DNA of 40,000 nt from Symbiodinium natans (taxonomy: Eukaryota; Sar; Dinophyceae; Suessiales; Symbiodiniaceae), in contig CAJNDS010001380.1 in assembly GCA_905221605.1 (NCBI GenBank), forward strand, positions 227,501 to 267,500, given 5' to 3'. Below, piece by piece: positions 1 through 12,600 of the stretch; the first letter of the stretch is position 1, and each line of letters opens with the position of its first letter. The position numbers were made by a program, and so were the translations under genes. The notes beneath the pieces are model-generated. The model saw nothing but the letters and a program-made list of their open reading frames with translations, was not told the origin of the DNA and ran no database searches.

Positions 1-558
1 AAAGGTGAACCCTTTCCATGGAAACCTTCAGAAAGCACTAAACAGCAAAACCCTACCCCCCCCCCCCCCCCCCCCCCCCCCCCCTTGGTAGCCTAGTGGT
101 ACCCTTTGCTTTCTTTTGGGGGTTCTGGGTTCCCTTATAAAGTAGCCAACCAGAGAAGGGCACCCTTATTATAATATCATAATATGGCTACTGGGCTACG
201 AGGACCCTAAAGCCCTCAACTCGGGCCTATAATCCCCACACCCTGAAGCCTATGAGGGACTAAACCCCTGAAGCCCCTTATATTCCCTAAACCCTAAACC
301 CTAAACCCTAAACCCTAAACCCTAAAGCCCCCCTTCCTTTCTCTTCATCAGGGAAATTGAGCGACTCAGATGCCTGGGCGCCGCTTGTTGAGGCCACAGG
401 AAGGAGGCTCACCCCCCGGCAAAGAAGAGAACACCCAAAATCTGCACCTAGCAGCATAACAAGTTTCCCTAAACCCTAGTTCTAAATCCTAAACCCTAAA
501 CCCTAAACCCTAAACCCGGAACCCTAAGCAGCATTCCCTATACAACCTCTCCCGGCAG
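1..558. other. Upstream region: poly-C, inverted-repeat element, CCCTAAA arrays
   Basis: Contains a 29-base poly-C run (56-84), an inverted-repeat element of about 110 bp (88-200, ends GTAGCCTAGT / GGCTACTGGGCTAC) and CCCTAAA arrays at 281-327 and 485-530. No promoter motif could be supported. Confidence 0.5.
352..391 (+). CDS. Possible last exon of an upstream gene
   Basis: A pyrimidine-rich tract and CAG (329-351) are followed by EIERLRCLGAAC and a TGA at 389-391. Short, no recognisable domain; may be 5' UTR of gene 1 instead. Confidence 0.25.
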
Positions 559-649
559 ATGTCTTTGCAGTCAGCCATGGCGACTTTGATCGGGTTCGCT
601 CTGCTACTTCTGTGCCCCGCAAGCGGCCTGGCCGTCGGGCAGAAGCTTG
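559..649 (+). CDS. Peroxidase exon 1: start and signal peptide
   Basis: ATG at 559 and a second in-frame ATG at 577. The second begins a typical leader: short N-region, hydrophobic core IGFALLLLC, then small residues (ASGLAVG). A CCCTAAA array lies upstream and TTTAGGG repeats begin just after. An AG ends directly at 558, so 559 could also be the first base of an internal exon. The 3' boundary is unclear (642 after GGGCAG, or 649 before GCTTAGGG). Confidence 0.6.
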
Positions 650-3600
650 GCTTAGGGTTTTTTTGGTGTTAAGGGTTTAGGGTTTAGTTAGGGTTTAGGG
701 TTTAGGGTTTAGGGTTTAGGGTTTAGGGCTTAGGGTTTAGGGCTTAGGGCTTAGGGTTTAGGGCTTAGGGTTTAGGGTTTAGGGTTTCCTGAACGCCAAA
801 ACAGGCCCCTCAGGTGTGTCGCTTTACCTAAGTTCCAGCGGGCTTGCCAAAAGAGGGCAAGCCGTACAACCCTAAAACCCGAAACCCTAGACTCTAAAGC
901 CCGAGAACCTTCAAACCCTAAGCCCTAAAACCCTAAAACCCTAAGCCCTAAAACCCGAAACCCTAGACCCTAGAACCCTAAAACCCTAAGCCCCAAAGCC
1001 CCAAAACCCTAAAACTCTAAGCCCTAAAGCCCTAAAACCCTCAACCCTAAACCCTAGAACCCTCAACACGGCACCCAGCACATGGAGCATTTGATGCCCG
1101 GGGCGGTTACTCTTCAGTCGCCTTTGGACTCTGAAGTGTCTAAGCCCTGGAAGGGGTTTGGGGTTTAGGGTTTAGGGTTTAGGGTTAGGGGGTATCTCTG
1201 GAGCAGCCGAGGAATAACACTCCGGCCACGATGATGACTTGCCCAGGTGGGGCCATCCTCACCACGGAGTGCATGACGGAGGCACCGTTTAGCGTTTAGG
1301 GTGCAGGGCCTAGGGTTTAGGGTTTAGGGTTTAGGGTTTAGGGTTTAGGGTTTAGGGTTTAGGGTTTAGGGTTTAGGGTTTAGGGTTTAGGGTTTACGGG
1401 CCTTTGGGCACCCCCAAAAAGTACGGCAGCAGTTTCATGAGGGTATTTTTTGGGTTTGGTGTTGAGGTTTAGGGGGTGTAGGGGTTCAGTGTTGGAGGTT
1501 TTTGGTGAACCCTAAACCCTAAACCCTACGTACACGCTAAACCCTCAACCCTAAACCGTTTGGGGGGGCATAAGGGTTCGGGGTTTGGGGTTCAGGCCCG
1601 GGTTTTTTGGCAGTGTTCACGCCCAAACCCAAGTGAGCCTTGGAACTCTTCCCAGAAGCCGCACCTCCTCCCTACTACCTTAGGGGCACAAACAAACCAC
1701 ATAAACATAAGGATTCTTTATGATTGTGGTTTGTTGGGCCCCTACTAGTTGAGTTGAGGAGGGAACCCTGAACTACCCTAAACCCTCAGAGTATACTTGC
1801 ATGTGTTTGTGCCAGCAACTATTATTTTTCGAACGCTCACGCGCAACTGCTCAGTGCATAACACGTATTGTCAGTTCTCTAAGTGATGGCCCCTTTTGGG
1901 GTACCCCCGAATAAGAGGGCCGCCTTATGATAAGGACCCCAAAAGGGTCCCAAACCCTCAGCGCTAAACCCTAAACCCGACCCCTATTGACAACTTGAGG
2001 TACCCAGAGACTCCAAAACCCCTTAATTAAGGAATATACCTTAAATCATATTAGGGTTCCTATTACAATTTAAGGTATGTTCCTTGTTTTGGGAGTCTCT
2101 GGGTCAGAGGTGGTGCCCTTGTGCGTCTCTGTGCGCATTTGTAGTGGCCCCCGACTCCAATACTTAAAGTCTGCAAACCCCCAAAACCCTCTGACCCAGG
2201 CTGTACTCATCCCTAAAACCTAAACCCTAAACCCTAAACCCGAAACCCTAAACCCTAAACCCGAAACCTTATAAACCCCAGACCAGGCGCAGTATGACGA
2301 GCTGGTGGCTGCAGTGAGGGGTCACCTGGAGTCCCTCCCAGAGACGTGCACTGCGTCCGACTGCCCCCAGGCACATAGGGCTTAGGGTTTACGGTCGTTT
2401 CGGGTTTAGGGGTTTAGGATTCTTAGGGTTTTGGGGAGTTTCCCTAGGCCCTATAAACCCTAAAACCCCAGCCCCCTCGATTAATCTAGATTTTGTTGAC
2501 TGAGCTGAAGGAAATGTTGTTTTATTGGGTTGTGCTTGGTGGTTAAAGGGCTTCAGGGTTTACAAAAGGGTTTGCCTGCCACACTTTTGCAAGTCTCTTT
2601 TGTGGCTGATCCTACCTGTGTACCAGATCAATCGATCTTCAGGTGATATATGGGGGGGGTTCCGAAAACAGGGGACCCCTACTGTAGACACCAACTAGTA
2701 GGATTCAATTCTCTTATCATGAGGACCCCAATAAGGCACCCCCTAATTTCGGAAACCCCCATATCTGTAAACCCTAAACCCTAAACCCCTAAACCCTAAA
2801 CCCGAACGGGTGGCCTGCAGGCAGACTGGGCAGGCTGCGTGTTGCGCATGGCCGGGCACGACTTCATGGACTATGCCAACGGCCAGGGGGGCTCCGATGC
2901 ATGCACGGACGCTACGCTCTGATTTTTGATTTTTTTCCAGGTTTAGGGTTTAGGGTTCAGGATTTAGGGGCGATTTTGCACTGCACTGGTTTTTCCCAGG
3001 TTTAGGGTTTGTTTTTAGGGTCTGGGGTCTGGGGTTTCGGGTGATTTTGTGCAATTATGTCTGACACGCCCTGCCTCGTAGCGTTTCGTGAACCGCCAAC
3101 TACCGTGGCTTCCCCCACAAAACATCTCTCGCTGCAGCCTCCCGCAAGCACAAGCGCCACCAAAAAGCGTTTTCGAGCCCCGGGCCTAAAGAACTCCCCA
3201 AAGCCCCACACCCCAACATAGGGCCTGAGCAGGGCTTTAGGGCGGTTAGTATAGTATATTTACAAAGGGACCCTAAGGTTTAGGGTTTAGGGTTTAGGGT
3301 TCTCCTATTCCCCCCCTCTACCCTAACCCCCCCTCAGGTGCCCCCCCCCATCATTAAGGCCATTTCGGAAATAAATCAATGCCTCATGAAGGTTCTTTAA
3401 GGGGGGAACCCAGGGCGGGTTTGGGAAGCAATGGCTACAGTAGGTATATACGTACCCTAAACCCTAAACCCTGAACCCTGAACCCTAAACCCTAAACCCT
3501 AAACCCTAAACCCTAAACCCTAAACCCTAAACCCTAAACCCTAAACCCTGCCGGCCCACAAGGTTGAACCCCAGGATCCTAAGCCCCCAAAACCCTCAAA

Positions 3601-6600
3601 CCCCAAAAGCCTGAAGACCGGAGACTTGGGTGTTCCCCCATATACCAATAGTCCTCAAAAGGGTTTAGGGTTTAGGGTTTAGGGTTTAGGGTTTAGGGTT
3701 TAGGGTTTAGGGTTTAGGGTTTAGGGTTTAGGGTTTAGGGTTTAGGGTTTAGGGTTTAGGGTTTAGGGTTTAGAGGATTATAGCAACCTTTATTCTAACC
3801 CCATGAAGGACTGTTAGAAAAAGGGTGAACATGCCAACCTAACACCTTAAAACCCTGAGGGTCCATGTGCCTCATTAGTATATACTTGGGCCCAAAAGTC
3901 CCTAAGTTGGGGGGCGTTATTCATGGTCCAAGTAGTCCCCTATTTAGGTGCATGCACCCTTAGGAAAGCCTGAAACCCCCTTATACCTAAACCCCAAACC
4001 CTACCCTAAACCTTCAGGACATGTCCGACCCTAAACCCTAAACCCTAAACCCTAAACCCTAAACCCTAAACCCTAAACCCTAAACCTTCAGGACATGTCT
4101 GACCCAGACAATGCCGGCTTGTCAGCCTGCCTTGCTTCTGGGGAGCACGGCATCTCGCTGGCGCAGGCTGGCGGGTTTAGGGTTTCAGGGTTTGTCAGTC
4201 CATTTCATCCTTTAAGATGCCTTCAAGAATTAGAAGCCTCACGCCCTAACATGCCCTAAGCCTTTCAACCCCAAACCCCCAGCTCTTGGGGTCTTCTGAG
4301 TTGCAGGTCTACCAGCAGCACCTGGGCTCTTGAGTCATTTTTGATTCTTCAGTGCTTTCTGAGTTACATTTCGAAACGCGCATATAAGGGTGACACCGGC
4401 TTTGTTCTGTTGTTATACTTCAAAGCCCAGGTCCCCAAACCCCAACCCCTAAACCCTAAACCCTAAACCCCAAACCCTAAACCCTAAACCCTAAACCCCA
4501 AACCCTAAACCCTAAACCCTAAACCCCAAACCCAGGTTCTGCACCTCCGTGTCCTTGGCGGACTTTCTGGTGATTGCGGCCGAGGCGGTGATGATGTCCA
4601 CGCGGGCGCGACATCAGGCAAGGTCATGGCATGCCAAAGCTCTAGGGTTTAGGGTTTAGGGTTTAGGGTTTAGGGTTTAGGGTTCAGGGTTCAGGGTTCA
4701 GGGTTTAGGGTTTAGGCTACGTATATGTGGGGGTTTCCCTATTTTGGGGGAAATACTCATATGAGCCCTAAACTCTCGAACCCCAAAGAATAAACCCTCA
4801 ACTCCTAAAGCTTACAAGGACCCCTAAACCCTAAACCCTAAACCCTAAACCCTAAACCCTAAACCCTAAACCCTAAACCCTAAACCCTAAACCCCCAATA
4901 GGAGTGTGCTTGTGACGCTGCTTCGGGTTCAGGCAGCTACGTCGGCGCCGGCCCGAAATCCTTGTTAAACCTTAAACCTTCAAACCCGAAACCCTGCACC
5001 CTAAACCCTAAAACCCGAAACCCCAAAGCCCTAAAGCCCTGTAAACGAAGAAGCAGCTGTGTCATTGCAGCCAACTAAGGAGTAGACCTTACTTGACATA
5101 GCAATCCCTCATATGACTTAAATGAGATATACCCTTCATGAAGGGGTATACCTATATGCCCTGCAACCCTCGCTAACGCCCTAAAGCCCTCCCTAAAACC
5201 CTGAACCCTGAAGCCCTAAAGCCCTGTAAACAGGCAGCTGTGTCGGCGCCGAGCCTCGACTTGAAATCCTCCTTCCGCTACGGCCGCACCACTGCCCAAA
5301 CCTGCGGCTTCGCAGAGGGGCGCCTGCCCAACCCCGAACGCGGCTGCGACGCCGTGCAGGCGCGCACTTGTAGGGTTTAGGGTTCAGGGTTTAGGGTTTA
5401 GGGTTTAGGGCGTCATAGGGTTTTCGCCCTGTATACATTAAAACGGTATGAATGGAGGGCTTTTCAAAAGTTTATGTGGGTTGTTGAGAGCTTAACCCTA
5501 TACATATTCCAGTATGGGGCCTTCTTCCCCCAGCCCTACACACTAAACCCTAAACCCGAAACCCGAAACCCTAAACCCTAAACCCTAAACCCGAATTTGA
5601 ATTCCAGGAGACGTTTCTGGACGGCATGGGCCTCGACTGGACGGAGGCTGCCGCTCTCATGGCCGTTCACACTCTGGGACGCGCACAGGTGAGCAACTCA
5701 GGCCGCGGGTTTAGGGTTTAGGGTTTCGGGTTTAGGGTATGAGGGTTTAGGGTTTAGGGGTATGAGGGTTTGGGTTTTGTTGAGGGGTTCCGGGTTTACA
5801 TGTCTTATAGCGTTTTACCCAGGTTTGCAAGCGTAGTCTTTAGATGTTTCAGGGCCGCCTGAACATCACCAAACGCTGCACCTTGCCACCCGGATACTCG
5901 AAAGCCGCAATCCTCAACCCTCCAGTCCTACACCCGCACACCACCCTAAAGCAGGCTACCATGGGTGGTGGAGCGATCCAGAAAACTCCCGGCGGTTCAA
6001 CAACGACTACTTCGTCTCCTTGCTGGCAAAGGCCGGGATTTGGGGTTTCGGGTTTAGGGGTTTCGGGTTTAGGGTTTAGGGTTTAGGGTTTAGGGTTTGG
6101 GGTTTAAGGTTCAGGGCTTAGGGTTTAGGGTTTTGGGGTTTAGGGTTTAGGAACTTCAGCGTGGTGCATATGTTTTCGTTGTTTGTGCCGGTGGACCTCT
6201 GCCCAAACCCTGCACCTAAACCTCTAACCTTGCATCCCCAGACACTCTATTTCCGCGAGCATTGAGCGCTAAACACGAACTACCTTGAACCCGAAAACTC
6301 AATCCCGAAGCCCTAAAGCCAAAGACACCTGAGACCCTAGACCCTGAACCCTGCACCCTAAACCCTAAACTCTAAACCCAAACCTCTAAACCCTAAACCC
6401 TCAACCCTAAACCCTAAACCCTAAACCTTAACCCTAAACCCTATTTGTTAAGGGTTTTGTGTATTGTAGGCGGTAGCAAGTCCGCACTTTTAGGGTTTAG
6501 GGTTTAATGCCCGACGGTTAACCCACTTCTTGAAAACCTTGGCTCTGCAACCCCGAACCCTACAACTCTAAACCCAACACCCTACCTGCAACCTTATGGA

Positions 6601-9600
6601 CCCTCAGCCGCCAACACTTTATGAGCCCTAAAAGCCCTAAACTCCTAGACCCCAAACACTTGAGATGTTCCCCCTTCTACTAACAGTCCTCAATAGGTAT
6701 AGTACCGCCTATTCTAATCCCTACTAAGGACTGTTAGTATAAGGGGAAACATCCCGACCCTCAACCCCTCAGCCCTTCAACCCCTAAACCCTAAATCCTA
6801 AACCCTAAATCCTAAACCCTCAACCCTAAACCCTGAACCCTAAACCCTAAACCCTAAACCCTAAACCCTAAACCCTAAACCCTCCATCTACGCAAAAACA
6901 GCGGAGGGCTGGGTCCCGGAGCGGTCCATCTCGGGCAACACCGCGAAGAACCAATGGGAGCGCAGCGACATAGGCGCACATGGGGTTTAGGATTCCATAG
7001 TGGCGGTAAGTTCAGGGTTTAGGGTTTAGGGTTTTGGGTTTAGGGTCGAAGGTTTAGGGTCTAAGGTTTAGGGTCTAAGGTTTAGGGTTTAGGGTTTGTC
7101 TAAGGGTAGTAGGATTCCATAGTGGAGGTAAGTTTAGGGTTTATCCAAGGGTAGTTACATGGTCTCTTAGTATGGGCCCTTAACAGGGTACCTCTTATAT
7201 ACAAATCAAGGTCCCTTACATCAGAACCCTTGAAAAGGAGGTTTGGGACCATATTAAGGGCCCATGAAACTACCCTAAGAGTTTGGGGTTTAGAGTAGAG
7301 TTTATGGCTTCCATACTGCAGGGGGTGGGGTGTTGTTTCTGCTTGTTGGTAAAGGCTGTTGGTGCTTCTTTGACGTTGGCATACCCCTTTCCCAGTGGAT
7401 TTAGAGAGGGCTTGAGGGACAAGGCGAGAGACATGGACAGAGCGGGATGCTCATGCAGTAGACACTAGGATCCAGAGCAGGCCCTTATTCCGACTTGTAG
7501 GGTTTAGGGTCCCTTCTAAGCCCCGGTAAACCAAGAAGGGCACCCTGATTATTCCCAGGCTACTCAATTAACTGGGTCTAGGACTCTAAGGGTAGTTGCA
7601 TGGGCCTTCAGCATGGTCCCTTATCTCCTGTAAAGGGTTCTGAGGTATGGGCCCTTAATCTGTACAGGGTAGAAACGGGGTATAGGCGGGGAATGTCGCG
7701 ACGAAAGACAAAGCACTTGCCTGGCCCTTCCTTGGGGACTCTTTTGGGTAGTTTTCTAAATTAGGGTCCCTTTTTGGGATCCCCTTTTAAAGGGTGCCGC
7801 CTTATAATGGGTACCCAAAAAGGGACCCTAATTTAGGAAACTACCCTTTTAGGGTTTTGGGGTTTAGGGCTTAGGGCTCAGGAGGAGTTAATTAGATTCT
7901 TTGTCATAGTCGGGTATCGTTTTTAAGGGTACTTAAACTCAACAAGGAACAGAAATTCAAATTTTCAATACTATCCCAACCATGAACAAGTAATGGTATA
8001 GGGTATATGACCCCAATTTATGGGGTTCGTTTGGTTTCCAAGGTTTTGGTTGATAGCGCCACGTACGGAGTAGTTCCAGGTGCCAGAGTTTTTCGATTTG
8101 TTTTTGTTTCACGAGCTGTCTGTCAAATGCTGCCCCAAGCCCCAAACCATGTGCAAACTAGCCAAGAACCCTAGCCTAAACCCTAAGCCCTGAGCTCTAA
8201 GCCCTGTAGGCCCTAAACCCCAAACCCCAAACCCTAACCCCTAAACCCTAAACCCTAAACCCTAAGCCCTAAACCCTAAACCCTAAAGCCTAAACCCTAA
8301 ACCCTAAACCCTAACCTGAAGCACCTAAGGGCGCGACACGACCTTCGACGGCCATGAGATGATGCTGAACACCGACGCCGGGTCGGAGTTTTCTTGAGGC
8401 CCACGAGGCCCCTAAACCCTAAACCCTAAACCCTAAACCCTAAACCCTAAACCCTAAACCCTAAACCCTAAACCCTACACCCTAAACCCTACACCCTAAA
8501 CCCTACACCCTAAACCCTAAACCCTAAAACGTAAACCCAAGACCCTAAACCGCATCATGTGTAGGGGGAACCCGAGGCGCTGCAAGTTAAGCAAGGTCTT
8601 ACAGGGGTCTCACAAGGGTTCAGGGTTTAGGGTTTAGGGTTTAGGGTTTCGGGTTTAGGGTTTAGGGTTTAGGGTTGCAACCTTCCTTTACCAGGCAGGA
8701 CCTTGGGATGCTTAACAGCCATGGCAATTGGGGCAGAAGGGAATCTTGTTCTTGAGCATTTTGAGCCATGAACCCTACTTGGAGGTTCGGGGTTTAGGGC
8801 TTAGGGTTTAGGATTTAGGGTTTAGGGGTACTTATAGAGGCTTTACGTAGACTTATAACTTTGGCTGTAAGTACCCATGAACCTCCAAGTAAACCCTAGA
8901 CCCTGAGCCCCAACCATTAGCTTTTGTTTTCAAGAGGGGTAGAGTGGCCCATCTAGTTTGGGGGCTTCTAGGTTTTCTTGGGTCACAAAGCCCGCAACAG
9001 TCAGGTCAGGGGACTTGTACGCAGGACTTCTACGGCCCTAAACTCTATAAATCCTATAAATAGCTCTATAAGCTTATAAGACCCATAAACCCTAAACTTC
9101 CCTCCGCCCGAGAGCCCCGCAGTGGAGCCCAAGGAATTAACCCTAAACCCTAAACCCTAAACCCTAAACCTAGTTAAACCCTCAACCCTAAAACCCTAAA
9201 CCCTAAACCCTAAACCCTAAACCCTAAACCCTAAACCCTAAACCCTAAACCCTAAACCCTAAACCCTAAACCCAAGGACATGTGCCTCGTGTATCGCGAG
9301 ACTGGCCCGAATGGTGGCCCTGTTCTGGCCGACCAACACACTTGCTCCTTGCGGATCTACTTTAGGGTTTAGGGTTTAGGATTTGGGGGTTAGGGTTCAG
9401 GGTTTAGGGCCAAAGATGAACTTTAAACTTTTTGGGAATGATAGCCTTGACTTCTTAACCTAATTCTATGTTTTTGGTTATATAGAGCCCCTTCGACACC
9501 AGGTCTCTGCCATCTTCGGGGGGGTGGGGTTCAGTCCAAATTAGTGAAATACTGCCCGCGGCAGAGCCTGAGGGTTTCAGCTTTCCTGAGCCCGTTAACC

Positions 9601-12600
9601 CTTACAGAACCCTCAACCCTTGCAGCCCAAAACCCTAGCCCCTAAACGGCCCTCTAAACCCCAAACCCTAAACACTACTTTGTGGTACTTGAACTGTAAC
9701 TTTAGATCCTTACCTTTTTGGGGGTTTATTGGGTTTCTTATGAAGGCAGATAAAAGTTTAATTTACAGCTACCCTCCTGAGTGCCGCCAAGACTAAGCCA
9801 GGCTGTGCTTGGCTGGCTTCCCCAGAAATCCGGGGTGCCGTGGCGAGCAACGGCGGCGAGTACTGCGGTGGTGCGCCCGGGCCGGATCCCCGTCAGGAGC
9901 GCCAGAAGCAACTGGGACTTCGAATCGGGGTTGAGGGTTTAGGGTTTGGGGTTTGGGGCTTAGGGTTTAGGGTTTTTGGTTTGGGGCTATCCTACTCTTT
10001 GATTAAGAACCCCCCCAAAACAAAACATGACGCAACAATCCCTATACTGCCCTGATAAGGAAGTTGTTTTTGTTTTTTTCCTTTTTCGCCCGGGGGGGGG
10101 GTCTTAACATATAGAAGGGTAGCGTTGAGGGTTGTAGTTGTAGGGTTTAGGGTTGAACGTAGGAGGGTTTAGGGTTGAGGGTAAGTAGTCGTAGGGTTTA
10201 GGGTAGTAGGGCAGTAGGGTTGAGAGTTGGGAGGGTTGAGAGCACGTAGTAGGGTTTTAAGGGTTTAGCGCTTGGGCTTTTGAGTGACTGGAGCCTAAGC
10301 CCAAGTGAAAGCCTAAGTGATTCTCCAAGCTTATCCCCACAAAACCTCCGTATGAATTTCAGAAACCCTAAACCCTAAACCCTAAACCGCGGAGCTCACC
10401 CAGCTCCTTGGACAATGTCGGGCCTCTTCTCCTTGAGGGCTATACGGGACAACAAGGGCCCTGAGACCTGACCTAGCACAAAGCCTTGTAGGAAAGCAGT
10501 TCTTGTGCACAGCTCTCTTTTTCTGCTTAATCAAAACTTGACCCTTTCTAGCTTCTTCGAAAGAAAGCGACATCAGAGGGTTAAGACGGTTGAAAACCTT
10601 CCCGAGCCTCTTGAAAACCTCTTGTGGACTTAGACCTCCACAAGCTTCTTGGCAAGGAATTTGTTTTACCTATATGATAGCCTATATGAAGGACCCAGGC
10701 ACCTCAACAAGCCTCTTGGCAAGGAATTTATTCTACCTATATGAAGGGCCGAGAAACCTCCGCAAGCCTCTTGACAAGGAATTTGTTCTAACTATATGAA
10801 GGGCCCAGGCACCTCAACAAGCCTCTTGGCAAGGAATTTGTTCTACCTATATGAAGGGCCCAGAGACCTCCGCAAGCCTCTTGGCAAGGAATTTGTTCTA
10901 CCTAGAGGAAGGGCCCAGAGACCTCCGCAAGCCTCTTGGCAAAGAATTTGTTCTACCTATATGAAGGCCTAGACACCTCCACAAGCCTCTTGGCAAGGAA
11001 TTTGTTCTACCTTTATGAAGGGCCCAGAACCTCCACAATTCTCATGCCTCCAGCTGATATGCTTATCCTCAACCTGAATAAAGGGGAAGTACATGCATCG
11101 TAGAAGCAAACATGTGCCGTCAGCCCTTTCGCTCCAAGCTATCTTTCAGTTTGCTGGGGGGAAGTTGATCATGGTCTTCGACCCAAGGCAAGACAACAAT
11201 CATTCCACAATTGTTGGAACAGTTCACGACTTCTTCTGCGCAGGAAAGGAACGATCAAGACGAGTTCCAAAAAGCAGGCGCAAACATGACTCACAGCATG
11301 AGCCGTGTAATACAGTCCCAGTGATCAGGCCACAAGAAAGCTCCACTTGCTGCACGCGGAGTTCAGTGGCACAGAGCCTTGGCGAGTCATCCAGCTTGCC
11401 ACCTCCTCAGATTCTGTCTTAGCAACGCCCTTCAACATCAACAATGCAAGATAACTTAAGCATGCTGGCACTGAAGACAGCCAAGCCCTCCGAGACCGCG
11501 CACAAAGAACTACTGCGCGAGAACGAGAGGCGCGTTTCCCATGTATGCCAGACTCCACTTCCATTCAATCTTGACCGCATTGAGGGGGAAATTAAAGAAG
11601 CTGCGAAGTACCGTTTGAAGCTCATTCTCCATTTCTGCTCAAAGAAGTCATATCACACATTCAGCCAACTCAGGCAAAACGTGAGCTGGCAAGACCTACA
11701 AATTTAAGACCTCCAGCAGCGTGTGCGCAGGCAGAGGACAATAACTTGCAGCGGTGCGTGCGCAAACATAACAATAACGGATGTGTTATGCAACCAGATG
11801 CAAGAAGTCCATCTACAAACCTTCAGCAGTAGCGACTCTCGGCCTCCAATTCTTTAAGATATCCTAGATCTTTCATAGAATTATATTTGAGGTTTTCATA
11901 GATATCTAGAATCAATTGCAACTAAAAGAAAATACTCATAAAGCATAATTATGCTTCGTGATGATTCAGGAAATCATTGAAAATCTTTAAACTTCTAAAA
12001 TATCGAGGGAATGAATTGAAATCCTCATCTAGATTCTTTGGTATATCCTAGATTCATGGAATCCTTGAAGATCTCGGAGTGTCCGAAATAATTGAAATTG
12101 GATAATATGAGTTTAAATTATTCGTCCAATTGTTGATTTGGCAATGATTTTTTAATATCTAGAACCAATTGAAAACCAAAAAGAATACAATTTGAAGTTT
12201 ATGTTTGATTTCGTCATGATTCAAGGAATCCTCAAAATTCTCGCAATTTAGAAAGCTTGAAAAAACGAGAACATGAATTGAAATCTTCATCTAAATTTTG
12301 ATTGGGTAATGCTTCTTTGGTATATCCTAGAATCAGGGAGTCCTTGAAAACCTCGGAGTTTCCGAAATAATTGAAATTGGATAATATGAATTTGAAATCC
12401 TGAGCCAATTCTTGAACCAATTTTTGATTTGGCAATAGTTCTTGAATATTTCCTAGATCTTTCATAGAATTATATTTGAGATTTTCATAAATTTCTAGAG
12501 TCAATTTTGAAAACCAAAAGAATATAATTTTCAAGTATCATTATGATTTCGTTATGATTCAAGGAATCATTATAATTCTCGTAATTGGGAAAGCTTGAAA

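Noticed and set aside
3662-3775. True chromosome end
   Set aside because: Arrays are short, occur dozens of times in both orientations and have genes on both sides; these are internal repeats unless the assembly is wrong.
5690-5701. GT donor GTGAGC ending peroxidase exon 9
   Set aside because: Using it would lose VSNSGYHGW; reading through to TCAG/GCC keeps the family pattern.
10634-11039. CRISPR array
   Set aside because: Head-to-tail 55-bp units without separate spacers, in a eukaryotic intron.
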